Both the position numbers and the translations under genes were made by a program. Below, in pieces: positions 24,349-32,956 of a stretch of DNA of 64,000 bases. Origin of the DNA: Saccharopolyspora endophytica (GTDB lineage: Bacteria; Actinomycetota; Actinomycetes; Mycobacteriales; Pseudonocardiaceae); assembly GCF_018070075.1 (NCBI RefSeq), contig NZ_JAGPXE010000003.1, positions 124,001 to 188,000 of the forward strand, read 5' to 3'. Positions within the stretch are counted from its first letter, which is position 1. The number at the start of each line of letters is the position of its first letter. The notes below the pieces were generated by a model. It worked only from the letters and a program-made list of their open reading frames with translations. It was not told the origin of the DNA and made no database searches.

Positions 24349-24984
24349 TCAGGCGTCCGGGTGGACCAGGACGTGGAGCGTCCTGGGGCCGTGCACGCCC
24401 TCGACGCGGTTGAGCTCGATGTCGCTGGTGGCCGAGGGACCGCTGATGAACGTCGTCGGGCGGACCGGGTCCAGGCGCGACAGCGCGGCGGGCACGTCGT
24501 CGCTGACCTGGGATTCGCCGACGACGCAGATGTGAAGGTCCGGGACCAGGGTGGCCGCCCGGCGGCCCTGGCCCGGGCCGTGGTCCAGCACGATCGTGCC
24601 GGTCGAGGCGATGCCCACCGCGGCTGTGGTGATCACCGCGTCGACCTGCTCCAACGCCGCCGTGTCGGCTGCCGGGTCGACGAGCTCGAACTCCTCGCCC
24701 AGAGCGGCCGACCACGCCTGTGGTGCCCCATCCGGGATGAGCAGCCGACGCGCTCCGGCCGCGCGCGCGGTCGCGGCGATCGCCGGTGCGACGGCGTCGG
24801 AGGCCACCCGGTCCACAGTGGCCTGGTAGTCGGCCACCGCTTCGCAGAACGACCCCACCAGATCCGCCAGCGGACGCGCCGTGCGGTAGTCGCGGGGAAC
24901 GGCCGACAGGGGAGTGCGCTCGGCATCGCGCAGCGCCCGCCGCACCTTCCCCAGCACGGCCTCGCGAGCCGAGTTCGAACTCAT
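24349..24984 (-). CDS. lutC: Lactate utilisation protein LutC
   Basis: The 211-residue protein is a LutC/YkgG family member with the DUF162 fold (AVITTAAVGIASTGTIVLDH, LVPDLHICVVGESQV). With LutA and LutB it forms the iron-sulfur L-lactate dehydrogenase complex that oxidises lactate to pyruvate and feeds electrons to the membrane. The ATG at 24984 overlaps the lutB stop by 4 bp (ATGA), so translation is coupled. It is the last gene of the leftward lutABC operon under the operator at 27246. Confidence 0.88.
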   Translation of the reverse strand: MSSNSAREAVLGKVRRALRDAERTPLSAVPRDYRTARPLADLVGSFCEAVADYQATVDRVASDAVAPAIAATARAAGARRLLIPDGAPQAWSAALGEEFELVDPAADTAALEQVDAVITTAAVGIASTGTIVLDHGPGQGRRAATLVPDLHICVVGESQVSDDVPAALSRLDPVRPTTFISGPSATSDIELNRVEGVHGPRTLHVLVHPDA

Positions 24985-26429
24985 GCCTTGCCTCCTCGGT
25001 TCCGCTCCCACCAGGACCGGAACGACTCCTGCGCGGGCGCGGGCGCATCCCGCGCGTCGGTCCACCGCGACAGCGGCGCGGGCAGCCGGCCGATCGTGCC
25101 GCGGCGGCCGATCACCTTCCGGCTCCACGACGCCAGCTTCTGCGCCACCGCCAGCCGCTTCGCATCGCCGAGCACCCACGAGGCCACGCCCATCAGCGCG
25201 TCCATCGGCTTGTCGCGGACGCCCGAGTGCTCCTCGACGACGCGAGTGCGCAGGTGCACCAGCAGGTCCGGGATGTCGATGGCCACCGGGCACACGTCGT
25301 AGCACGCACCGCACAGGGAGGACGCGTACGGCAGGGACTTGTCCACTTCGGACGCGGTCCCGCGCAGCTGCGGCGTCAGCACGGCGCCGATCGGCCCCGG
25401 GTACACCGAACCGTAGGCGTGGCCGCCGGTGCGCTCGTAGACCGGGCACACGTTCAGGCACGCCGAGCAGCGGATGCAGCGCAGGGCCTGCCTGCCGACC
25501 TCGTCGGCCAGCGCGTTGGTGCGCCCGTTGTCCAGCAGCACCACGTGGAACTCCTGCGGCCCGTCACCGGCGGCCACCCCGGTCCAGGTCGAGGTGTAGG
25601 GGTTCATCCGCTCGCCGGTGCTCGACCGCGGCAGCAGCTGCAGGAACACCTCCAGGTCCTGCCAGCTCGGCACGATCTTCTCGATGCCCACCACGCTGAT
25701 CAGCGTTTCCGGCAGGGTCAGGCACATCCGCCCGTTGCCCTCGGACTCCACGACCACCAGGGTCCCGGTGTCGGCGACCGCGAAGTTGGCACCCGAGATC
25801 GCGACCTTGGCGCGCAGGAACTTCTCCCGCAGGTGCCGGCGCGCCGCGTCGGCCAGGCGCGCGGGCTCGTCGGTCAGGTCGTCAGGAGCCGGGGTGCCGA
25901 CCTTGCCCATCTCGCTGCGGAAGATCTCCCGGATCTCCGCGCGGTTGCGGTGGATCGCCGGCACCAGGATGTGGCTGGGGGTGTCGTGTCCCAACTGGAC
26001 GATCAACTCCGCCAGGTCCGTCTCCCACGCGTCGATCCCGGCCTCGGCCAGCGCTTCGTTGAGCTCGATCTCCTGGGTGGCCATCGACTTGACCTTGACG
26101 ACCTCGCGCTCGCCGGTGGCCCGCACCAGCTCGGTGACGATCCGGTTGGCCTCCTCGGCGTCGCGGGCCCAGTGCACCGTGCCGCCGGCCTCGGTCACCG
26201 CGGTCTCGAACCGCTCCAGGTAGGTGTCCAGGTTGGACAGCGTGTGGGCCTTGATCGCCGCCCCGGATTCGCGCAGCTGCGCCCAGTCGTCGAGCTCGTC
26301 GACGACGTCGGCGCGCTTGCGGCGGATCGTGGTGGTGGCGTTGGCCAGGTTGTGCCGGAGCTGGGAATCGGCGAGCTCGCGCTTGGCCGCGTCCGGGAAC
26401 GAGGGCATGCCCAGGTGGGTCGCGCTCAC
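24981..26429 (-). CDS. lutB: Lactate utilisation iron-sulfur protein LutB
   Basis: The 482-residue protein has the N-terminal LUD domain (VVKVKSMATQEIELNEALAE; FAVADTGTLVVVESEGNG) and C-terminal 4Fe-4S clusters CIRCSACLNVCPVY and CGACYDVCPVAID. It carries electrons from lactate oxidation. GTG 26429 overlaps the lutA stop (GTGA) and has GGAGA upstream. Central gene of lutABC. Confidence 0.9.
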   Translation of the reverse strand: MSATHLGMPSFPDAAKRELADSQLRHNLANATTTIRRKRADVVDELDDWAQLRESGAAIKAHTLSNLDTYLERFETAVTEAGGTVHWARDAEEANRIVTELVRATGEREVVKVKSMATQEIELNEALAEAGIDAWETDLAELIVQLGHDTPSHILVPAIHRNRAEIREIFRSEMGKVGTPAPDDLTDEPARLADAARRHLREKFLRAKVAISGANFAVADTGTLVVVESEGNGRMCLTLPETLISVVGIEKIVPSWQDLEVFLQLLPRSSTGERMNPYTSTWTGVAAGDGPQEFHVVLLDNGRTNALADEVGRQALRCIRCSACLNVCPVYERTGGHAYGSVYPGPIGAVLTPQLRGTASEVDKSLPYASSLCGACYDVCPVAIDIPDLLVHLRTRVVEEHSGVRDKPMDALMGVASWVLGDAKRLAVAQKLASWSRKVIGRRGTIGRLPAPLSRWTDARDAPAPAQESFRSWWERNRGGKA

Positions 26430-27160
26430 AGCTGGTCTCCTTCCGTCGAAGCCAGGATCTCGGCCAGGTGCAGCACCCGGACCCCGGAGCGCTGGCGGGA
26501 CAGCAATCCGCCGATGTGCATCAGGCACGAGGAGTCCCCGGCGCACAGCACCTCCGCGCCGGTCTCGCGCACGTGGCGCGCCTTGTCCGATCCCATCGCC
26601 ACCGACACGTCGGGGTTCTTCAGCGCGAACGTGCCGCCGAAGCCGCAGCACTGGTCGGACGCGGGCAGCTCCACCAGGTCCAGCGAGCGCACCGCGCGCA
26701 GCAGCCGCACCGGGCGTTCCCCGACCCGCAGCAGCCGCGTCGAGTGGCAGGTGGGGTGGTAGGTGACGCGGTGCGGGAAGTAGGCGCCGACGTCGGTCAC
26801 GCCCAGCACGTCGACCAGGAACTCCGAGAGCTCGTGCACCTTCGGCGCCGTGCGCTCGACGGCGCTGGTCAGCGCGCGGTCGCCGTCGGCGACCATCGCG
26901 TGCTGGTGGCGGACCGAGGCCACGCACGAACCCGACGGCGCCACGATCGCGTCGTAGCCGGCGAAGGCGTCGACGAAGGTCCGCACCGAGGACTTCGCCT
27001 GCTTCCGGTACCCGGTGTTGGTGTGCATCTGACCGCAGCAGGTCTGGGCCGCGGGGAAGTCCACCTCGCAGCCCAGCCGCTCCAGGACCTGCAACGTCGC
27101 CTTCGGGGCTGACGGGAATAGCGTGTCGCCGAGACAGGTCGCGAACAGTGCCACCCTCAT
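26426..27160 (-). CDS. lutA: Lactate utilisation protein LutA
   Basis: The 244-residue protein has two CCG domains (TCCGQMHTNTGY and DQCCGFGGTFALKN, with YHPTCHSTR and GDSSCLMHIGG), as in LutA and the GlpC/heterodisulfide-reductase family. It provides iron-sulfur chemistry for L-lactate oxidation. ATG 27160 is used; the longer upstream frame would run over the operator and lacks a ribosome site. First gene of lutABC, divergent from the GntR gene at 27311. Confidence 0.88.
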   Translation of the reverse strand: MRVALFATCLGDTLFPSAPKATLQVLERLGCEVDFPAAQTCCGQMHTNTGYRKQAKSSVRTFVDAFAGYDAIVAPSGSCVASVRHQHAMVADGDRALTSAVERTAPKVHELSEFLVDVLGVTDVGAYFPHRVTYHPTCHSTRLLRVGERPVRLLRAVRSLDLVELPASDQCCGFGGTFALKNPDVSVAMGSDKARHVRETGAEVLCAGDSSCLMHIGGLLSRQRSGVRVLHLAEILASTEGDQL

Positions 27161-27245
27161 GCGCGCATCACCGGTTCCTCTCCGTCCGGGGCTCACGAGC
27201 ATCCTCGCGCACCGCGCGCCACAACACCGGACTTGCTGACCATTG

Positions 27246-27260
27246 TATGGTCCGACCATA
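27246..27260. promoter_or_regulatory. FadR/LldR-type operator TATGGTCCGACCATA
   Basis: A perfect 15-bp palindrome containing TGGTCnGACCA, the classic FadR-subfamily site, lies in the divergent promoter between lutA and the GntR gene. It would allow one protein to control both directions. Confidence 0.75.
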
Positions 27261-27310
27261 GCGGAGACTTACCCTAGGTACCGGCGACGGCGCGTGTAAA
27301 GGGGACCCGA

Positions 27311-28066
27311 GTGACCGGCTTCGAATCCGACGCGGCCGACGCCGAATGGCGTCCGGTCGCGCGCACCCGCACCTACGAGCTGGTCATCGACCGGGTCGAG
27401 GAGCAGATCGTCTCCGGCTCGCTCGAGGTCGGTGACCGGCTGCCCGCCGAACGCGACCTGGCCAAGATGCTCGGCGTCAGCCGAGCCGCGGTGCGAGAGG
27501 CCTTCCGCGCGCTGGAAGCCCAGGGAGTGCTGCGCATGAACGTCGGCACCGGGCCCGATTCGGGAACCACCGTGGCCGCCCTGCCCAGCGAGGCGCTGAC
27601 CCGGCTGCTGCGACTGCACGTGGCGCTGGCGAACTTCCCCGTCGCCGACGTGGTGCGCGCCAGGATCATGCTCGAACGCGAGAGCGCCCGGCACGCCGCC
27701 ACCCGCGCCCGGCCCGACGACCTGGCCAGGCTCGGCGAACTCCTCGACGAGATGGACTCGCCCGACTGCGACCGCGCCCGCTTCAACGACCTCGACACCG
27801 AGTTCCACGTCGGCATCGCCGAAGCCGGTGGGAACCGGCTCGTCGCGGACATGACCATCGCCATCCGGGAGTCGATGCGCCGACCGCTGCTGGCGGCGTT
27901 CGACGACCGCGGGGACGACTGGTACCCGATCGCCGAGGAACTGCGCCACGACCACCGCGCGATCCACCAGGCGCTGCGGGACGGCGACGCCGACGCCGCC
28001 GAGAAGCTCACCGAGTCCCACATCCGCGCCTCCTACCGGCACGGCTGGGCCCAGGAACTGCCCTAG
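27311..28066 (+). CDS. GntR/FadR-family regulator of lutABC (LldR-like)
   Basis: The 251-residue protein has an N-terminal winged helix (LEVGDRLPAERDLAKMLGVS, AAVREAFRALEAQGVLR) and a C-terminal FCD domain (DLDTEFHVGIAEAGGNR; HRAIHQALRDGD). The Asp/His pattern binds a metal and a small acid; in LldR the acid is lactate. It faces lutABC across a perfect FadR-type operator, so it most likely represses lutABC and itself until lactate appears. The GTG at 27311 has GGGGA upstream. The dispersed repeat copy 2 follows its stop. Confidence 0.85.
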   Translation: MTGFESDAADAEWRPVARTRTYELVIDRVEEQIVSGSLEVGDRLPAERDLAKMLGVSRAAVREAFRALEAQGVLRMNVGTGPDSGTTVAALPSEALTRLLRLHVALANFPVADVVRARIMLERESARHAATRARPDDLARLGELLDEMDSPDCDRARFNDLDTEFHVGIAEAGGNRLVADMTIAIRESMRRPLLAAFDDRGDDWYPIAEELRHDHRAIHQALRDGDADAAEKLTESHIRASYRHGWAQELP

Positions 28067-28097
28067 GTGCCGTGAGGAGCGCGGCGGAGCCGGTGTT

Positions 28098-28255
28098 TTT
28101 CAGGTGTGGGACTCAAGCTCGCACCGCCGCGGGTTCGTCAGCGGTTTCGTGGCGAGTACGCCGGGACGCCGTGCACTGGACATACATCAGGAGCGGCGCA
28201 CGGAGTCCACGAAGCCGCTCAGGTTCCGCCACCCGCACCGCTGAGCAAAGCAACC
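28098..28255 (+). repeat. Dispersed imperfect inverted repeat, copy 2
   Basis: This ~158-bp element lies between the convergent ends of the lut regulator and the IclR gene. Read on the other strand it is nearly identical to copy 3 (55525-55680): only a handful of base changes and single-base gaps by eye, including the outer ends CACACYTGAAA and GGTTGC. Copy 1 (3525-3656) is less conserved. The inner arms contain AGCGGTTTCGTGG and CCACGAAGCCGCT, which can pair around a centre with GGACATACATCAGG. No reading frame fits all copies. Confidence 0.85.
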
Positions 28256-28271
28256 GCGAAACCGCCCCAGC

Positions 28272-29072
28272 TCAGCGGACCACCGCGCGGGACTGCGGGG
28301 AGACCGCGAGGTCGGCGGCGATGCGGCGGGTGGTGTCCAGCAGGGGCGGCAGCAGGTCCTCGTGCGCGGCTTCGAGCGTGGTCCGGCTGGCGTGCGAGGA
28401 GATGTTGGCGGCGGCGACGACCCGGCCGTAGCGGTCGCGGATCGGCGCCGCGATCGAGCGCAGGCCCGCCTCCAGCTCCTGGTCGACCAGCGCCCAGCCC
28501 TGCTCCCGGATGCGCGCCAGCTCCTCGACGAGGTCGGCGCGGGTGGTGATGGTGTGCGGGCCCAGCGGCGCGAGGTCGATCTGGTCGAGGTGCGCGTGCA
28601 GCTTGTCCTCGGGCAGATCGGCCAGCATCACCCTGCCCATCGAGGTCGCGTAGGCGGGGAAGCGGGTGCCGATGTTGATCGAGACCGCCATGATCCGCGA
28701 GGTGGGCACGCGGGCGACGTAGACGACGTCGGTGCCGTCGAGCACCGACACCGACGCCGACTCGTGCACCTCGGAGACCAGCTGCTCCAGGTGGGGCTGG
28801 GCGATCTCCGGCAGCGACACGCTCGACAGGTACGAGAAGCCCAGCTCCAGCACGCGCGGGGTCAGCGCGAACACCCGCCCGTCGGTCCACACGTAGCCCA
28901 GGTGCACCAGGGTGTGCAGGAACCGGCGGGCCGCCGCGCGCGAGAGATCGGTCGCGCGGGCGACCTCCGACAACGTCATCTCCGGGTTGGCCTCGTTGAA
29001 CGCGCGGATCACCAGCAGCCCGCGCGCCAGCGACTGCACGTACCCGGTGCCCGTGTCGGACTCGGATTCCAT
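28272..29072 (-). CDS. IclR family regulator of the pca operon (PcaR/PobR-like)
   Basis: The 266-residue protein has an N-terminal helix-turn-helix (MTLSEVARATDLSRAAARRF) and the IclR effector domain (GRVMLADLPEDKLHAHLDQI, GLRSIAAPIRDRYGRVVAAA). IclR proteins named PcaR, PobR or CatR activate or repress beta-ketoadipate genes in response to aromatic intermediates. It is the last gene after pcaC (35 bp gap), on the same strand. ATG 29072 follows GGGGA. Confidence 0.85.
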   Translation of the reverse strand: MESESDTGTGYVQSLARGLLVIRAFNEANPEMTLSEVARATDLSRAAARRFLHTLVHLGYVWTDGRVFALTPRVLELGFSYLSSVSLPEIAQPHLEQLVSEVHESASVSVLDGTDVVYVARVPTSRIMAVSINIGTRFPAYATSMGRVMLADLPEDKLHAHLDQIDLAPLGPHTITTRADLVEELARIREQGWALVDQELEAGLRSIAAPIRDRYGRVVAAANISSHASRTTLEAAHEDLLPPLLDTTRRIAADLAVSPQSRAVVR

Positions 29073-29107
29073 CGATGATCCCCTCGTCGGCGCAGCTCCA
29101 GGTGAAG

Positions 29108-29491
29108 TTACTCCGTTTGCTCCTCGGCGAGGATCGTATTGGCGATGCCGAAGGCGGTGTTCGCGCGGGGCACGCCCGCGTAGATCGCCACGTGCATCAG
29201 CACCTCCTTGATCCGCTCGGGCTCCAGGCCGTTGCGGCGGGCCGCGCGCACGTGCATCGCGAACTCGTCCTCGCAGCCGGTCGCGGCCAGGATCGCCAGC
29301 GTCAGCATGCTGCGCGTCGGCCGGTCGACGCCGTCGCCGGTCCACACCTCGCCCCACGCGTAGCGGGTGATGAAGTCCTGGAAGTCCTCGGTGAACTCGG
29401 TCTTGCGCGCGTTGGCGCGGTCGACGTGCGCATCACCGAGGACCGCGCGGCGCACCTGCATCCCCGCGTCGTGGCGGGCTTCGTCGCTCAT
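29108..29491 (-). CDS. pcaC: 4-carboxymuconolactone decarboxylase
   Basis: The 127-residue protein has the carboxymuconolactone decarboxylase fold (YAWGEVWTGDGVDRPTRSML, ILAATGCEDEFAMHVRAARR, IKEVLMHVAIYAGVPRANTA). It decarboxylates gamma-carboxymuconolactone to 3-oxoadipate enol-lactone in protocatechuate breakdown. It is a stand-alone PcaC, not the PcaL fusion with the lactonase known in some actinobacteria. ATG 29491 follows GGAGGA and overlaps the pcaD stop (ATGA). Confidence 0.9.
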   Translation of the reverse strand: MSDEARHDAGMQVRRAVLGDAHVDRANARKTEFTEDFQDFITRYAWGEVWTGDGVDRPTRSMLTLAILAATGCEDEFAMHVRAARRNGLEPERIKEVLMHVAIYAGVPRANTAFGIANTILAEEQTE

Positions 29492-30246
29492 GCGGCTCCT
29501 CCGAAGTGCTCCAGCAGCAGCCGGTTGACGGCCTCGGGCTGCTCGGCGTTGGCCAGGTGCGCGGCCGGCGACAGCACTTCCACGCGCGCGCCCGCGACAC
29601 CGGCGGCGATGCGCTCGGCGTGCGACGGGGGAGTGGCGGGGTCTTCCGCACCGGCGATCACCAGGGTGAGGGCGGTGATGGCCGGCAGGTCGTCGAGGAT
29701 GTCCATCCCGGCGATCGCCTCGCAGCACGCCGCGTACCCCTCGGCGTCGGCCCTGGTGATCATGTCGCCGAACTTCGCCCGGACGTCGGGACGTTCGGCC
29801 GCGGCCGGGGTGAACCAGCGGGGCAGGGACGGCTCGACCATCGCGGCCATGCCGTGGGCGCGCACGGTCGCGGCGCGGTCGAGCCACGCGGTGCCGCCCA
29901 GGTCCGCCGAGGTGCAGATCAGCGCCAGCCGTCCGATGCGCTCCGGCGCGTGCTCGGCCAGCCACATCCCGGTCATGCCGCCCAGCGACACCCCGGCGAA
30001 GTGCGCCTCGGCGATGTCCAACCGGTCCAGCAGTTCCAGCACGTCGCCGCCCAGCTGCGCCAGCGTGTAGGGACCGGGCTTGCCCTCGGTGCCGCCGTGC
30101 CCGCGCTGGTCGTAGCGCAGCACGCGGAACCTGCCGGTCAGCGCCGGGACCTGCTCATCCCACAGGCGCATGTCGGTGCCCAGCGAGTTGGACAGCACCA
30201 CGACCGGAGCCCCCTCGGGCCCGGTCAGTTCGTGGTTGACGTTCAC
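29488..30246 (-). CDS. pcaD: 3-oxoadipate enol-lactonase
   Basis: The 252-residue alpha/beta hydrolase has the nucleophile elbow GVSLGGMTG, an early oxyanion region SNSLGTDMRLWD and a late His in SPAAHLANAEQPEAV. It opens 3-oxoadipate enol-lactone to 3-oxoadipate. GTG 30246 overlaps the pcaB stop (GTGA), and its own stop overlaps pcaC. Confidence 0.9.
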   Translation of the reverse strand: MNVNHELTGPEGAPVVVLSNSLGTDMRLWDEQVPALTGRFRVLRYDQRGHGGTEGKPGPYTLAQLGGDVLELLDRLDIAEAHFAGVSLGGMTGMWLAEHAPERIGRLALICTSADLGGTAWLDRAATVRAHGMAAMVEPSLPRWFTPAAAERPDVRAKFGDMITRADAEGYAACCEAIAGMDILDDLPAITALTLVIAGAEDPATPPSHAERIAAGVAGARVEVLSPAAHLANAEQPEAVNRLLLEHFGGAA

Positions 30247-31598
30247 CGCTTCTCCAATCCGGTGTGTGCGGCCAGTGCCCGGTCGATGAAATCCGATGCG
30301 GCGCCCAGGTAATCGCTCGCGGACGTGGCCGCGATGACGTCCTGCTCGGACAGCACGTCGCGCACTCTCGGCTCCGCGAGCAGTTCGGCCCGCAGCGTGC
30401 TGCCGCGGTCGACGGTGCGGCGGCACAGCTCGGCGACCAGTTCCTGGGCCTCGGTGCGGCCGAGCGCGCCGGCCAACCGGGCCGCGGTGTTCTCGGCGAG
30501 CACCAGGCCGTGGGTCAGTTCGAGGTTGGCGGCCATGCGCTCGGGGTGGACGCGCAGGTCCGACAGGAGTTCTCGGGTTCGGCGGGCGGCGCCGGCGGTC
30601 AGCCGCAGCAGGTCGGTCAGCGGCTCCCACTCGGACTGCCACGCCCCGGCCGCGCGCTCGTAGGCCTGCGGCATCGCCGACAGCAGCGTCGCCACCAGCC
30701 CCGGAACCCGCTGGGTCGAGGCGGTGATCAGCACAGACGTCGCCGGGTTCTGCTTGTGCGGCATGGCCGAGGAACCACCCGGCTTGCCCTCGGTGAGCTC
30801 GCCGACCTCGGTCTGGGCGTGCAGCTCCACGTCGAGGGCGATCTTGCCCAGCACCCCGGACGCCGTGCCCAGGGCTCCGGCGAGCTCGGCGATGCGGGTG
30901 CGGTCGGTGTGCCAGGGCAGCACCGGTTCGGCCAGGCCGAGCCGCTCGGCGAGCCCGGTCAGCACCGCGGTGCCCTCGGTTCCCAGTGACGCGAGAGTGC
31001 CCGCCGCGCCGCCGAACTGGACAGCCAACGGGACTCGCTCCAGCCCGGCGATCGCCTCGTCCAGGGCGGTCAGCCAGCCCGCGCAGCGCAGCCCGAACGT
31101 CGTCGGCAGCGCCTGCTGCAGCAGCGACCGGGCGACGAGCACCGTGTCCCGGTGCTCCTCGGCCAACCGCGCGCACTCCCGGGCCGCTGCCCGGAGGTCG
31201 TCGAGGACCAGATCCAGCGCGCCGCGGGTCACCAGCATCGCCGCCGTGTCGATGACGTCCTGGCTGGTGGCGCCCTTGTGCACGTGCGGCCGGGAATCCG
31301 GGCCGACCAGGGCGGTGAGGTCCTTGACCAGGGCGATCACCGGAGTCGCCGAGGACACCGCGCGCTCAGCGATGGCCGCGGCGTCGAACTCCTCGGCGCG
31401 GCAGTGCGCGGCGATGTCCGCCGCGGCCCCGGCGGGCACGATCCGGGCGTCGGACTGGGCGGCGGCCAGTGCCGACTCGAAGTCCAGCATCGCCTGCAAC
31501 CACGCGTCGTCGCCGGTGCGCGCCGTGGCCTCCGGAGTGCTGAACATCGAACCGAACAAGCCGGCCTCCCTCGATCCCGTGTGGACTCGCGGCACCAT
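30243..31598 (-). CDS. pcaB: 3-carboxy-cis,cis-muconate cycloisomerase
   Basis: The 451-residue protein belongs to the fumarase/aspartase superfamily, with the signature GGSSAMPHKQNPATS and HKGATSQDVIDTA. It forms gamma-carboxymuconolactone from 3-carboxymuconate. Its ATG at 31598 overlaps the last base of the pcaG stop (TGATG). An internal start near FGSMFSTPEA would give the more usual N-terminus, so the first ~15 residues are uncertain. Confidence 0.9.
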   Translation of the reverse strand: MVPRVHTGSREAGLFGSMFSTPEATARTGDDAWLQAMLDFESALAAAQSDARIVPAGAAADIAAHCRAEEFDAAAIAERAVSSATPVIALVKDLTALVGPDSRPHVHKGATSQDVIDTAAMLVTRGALDLVLDDLRAAARECARLAEEHRDTVLVARSLLQQALPTTFGLRCAGWLTALDEAIAGLERVPLAVQFGGAAGTLASLGTEGTAVLTGLAERLGLAEPVLPWHTDRTRIAELAGALGTASGVLGKIALDVELHAQTEVGELTEGKPGGSSAMPHKQNPATSVLITASTQRVPGLVATLLSAMPQAYERAAGAWQSEWEPLTDLLRLTAGAARRTRELLSDLRVHPERMAANLELTHGLVLAENTAARLAGALGRTEAQELVAELCRRTVDRGSTLRAELLAEPRVRDVLSEQDVIAATSASDYLGAASDFIDRALAAHTGLEKR

Positions 31599-32158
31599 CA
31601 GACCGCGAAGAACACCGTTTCGCCATCGCCCTGCAGGCGGATGTCGAACCGCAGGCCGTCAGCCTCGGCGACACCGATCAGCGTGTCCCGGCGCTGCGCG
31701 GGCACCGCCGAGAGCACCGGGTCGGTGTCGTTGGCCGCCTCGTCCGGGAAGTAGACGCGGGTCACCACGCGGTTGAGCATGCCGCGCGCCAGCACCGTCA
31801 CGTCGATGTGCGGCGCCTCGGTCTGCCCGCCCGGAGTGGGCAGCGGGCCCGGTTTGACCGTGCGGAACCAGAAGCGGCCCTCCGGGTCGGTGCCGCACCG
31901 GCCGAACCCCTGCCAGCCGGAGGACTCCGGGCGCGGGTCGTCGGGGTGGTCGAATCGGCCCTGCTCGTCGGCCTGCCAGATCTCGATCACCCCGTCCGGG
32001 ACGGGATCGCCGTTGCCGTCGCGGAGAACACCGCGCAGCACGACCGCGCCCTCGCGGTCGGCGGGGACGAGTTCGGGGCCGTCGTCCCAGAGCATGCCCT
32101 GCGGCAGCGCGAAGAACGGGCCGACCGTCTGCGACGGGGTGGTGGCGGGAGCGCTCAT
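31598..32158 (-). CDS. pcaG: Protocatechuate 3,4-dioxygenase alpha subunit
   Basis: The 186-residue protein starts TPSQTVGPFFALPQG and carries the intradiol dioxygenase fold (DGVIEIWQADEQGRF, GRCGTDPEGRFWFRTVKPG, APHIDVTVLARGMLNR). As in other alpha subunits the iron ligands are incomplete; the active iron sits in PcaH. ATG 32158 overlaps the pcaH stop by one base, so the dioxygenase subunits are coupled. Confidence 0.92.
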   Translation of the reverse strand: MSAPATTPSQTVGPFFALPQGMLWDDGPELVPADREGAVVLRGVLRDGNGDPVPDGVIEIWQADEQGRFDHPDDPRPESSGWQGFGRCGTDPEGRFWFRTVKPGPLPTPGGQTEAPHIDVTVLARGMLNRVVTRVYFPDEAANDTDPVLSAVPAQRRDTLIGVAEADGLRFDIRLQGDGETVFFAV

Positions 32159-32910
32159 CAGTCGTCGTCCTCCTCTTCCTCGTCCTCGAACACCGTGGCC
32201 TGGGGACCGCGCAGCACGATGTCCCACTTGTAGCTCAACGCCCACTCGGGTTCGGTCGAGTCCAGGTCGAACCGGGAGATCATCCGCTCCCGCGCCTTCT
32301 CGTCGCGCACCGAGTTGAAGATCGGGTCCTGGTGGAACAGCGGGTCGCCCGGGAAGTACATCTGGGTGATCAGCCGCTGCGTGAACGCCTGGCCGAACAG
32401 CGAGAAGTGGATGTGCGCGGGCCGCCAGGCGTTGTCGTGGTTGCGCCACGGGTAGGCGCCCGGCTTGATCGTGACGAACCGGTAGTTGCCCTCGGCGTCG
32501 GTCATGCAGCGGCCGGTGCCGGAGAAGTTCGGGTCCAGCGGCGCCGGGTGCCGGTCGCCCTGGTGCAGGTAGCGGCCCGCCGCGTTCGCCTGCCAGATCT
32601 CCACCAGCGTGTTCGGCACCGGCTTGCCGGAGGAGTCCAGCACCTTGCCGGAGACGATGATCCGCTCGCCCAGCGGTTCCCCGTCGTGCTGGGTGGTCAG
32701 GTCGTCGTCGTGGGCGCCGCACCGGTCCTGGCCGAGCAGTGGGCCGGTGACCTCGGTGAGGTACTGCGGCAGGTACTGCAGCGGCTGCTTGGGGTGCCGC
32801 AGCGTCGAGGACCGGTATTCGGGCGAATCCAGCGGCGCGTGCGAGGCATCGTCGGACGCGTACTCCGGCAGGATGAGACCGGACCCGGACCGCGTCTCAT
32901 GAACAGTCAT
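32158..32910 (-). CDS. pcaH: Protocatechuate 3,4-dioxygenase beta subunit
   Basis: The 250-residue protein has the full non-haem Fe(III) site: Tyr114 (AAGRYLHQG), Tyr153 (GAYPWRN), His166 and His168 (RPAHIHFSLFG), with the same 39-13-2 spacing as the Pseudomonas enzyme. It cleaves protocatechuate between the hydroxyls to 3-carboxy-cis,cis-muconate. The C-terminus ends in an unusual acidic run EDEEEEDDD. ATG 32910 has GGAG upstream. pcaJ ends 46 bp before. Confidence 0.93.
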   Translation of the reverse strand: MTVHETRSGSGLILPEYASDDASHAPLDSPEYRSSTLRHPKQPLQYLPQYLTEVTGPLLGQDRCGAHDDDLTTQHDGEPLGERIIVSGKVLDSSGKPVPNTLVEIWQANAAGRYLHQGDRHPAPLDPNFSGTGRCMTDAEGNYRFVTIKPGAYPWRNHDNAWRPAHIHFSLFGQAFTQRLITQMYFPGDPLFHQDPIFNSVRDEKARERMISRFDLDSTEPEWALSYKWDIVLRGPQATVFEDEEEEDDD

Positions 32911-32956
32911 GGGAGCTCCTTGAACAGCTTCGTTCGCAGGTCTTGTCGCAGCGGTT

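Noticed and set aside
28072-28431. 119-codon frame over the intergenic region after the lut regulator
   Set aside because: Encodes the dispersed repeat read as protein; the same translation appears at the other copies, so it is not a gene.
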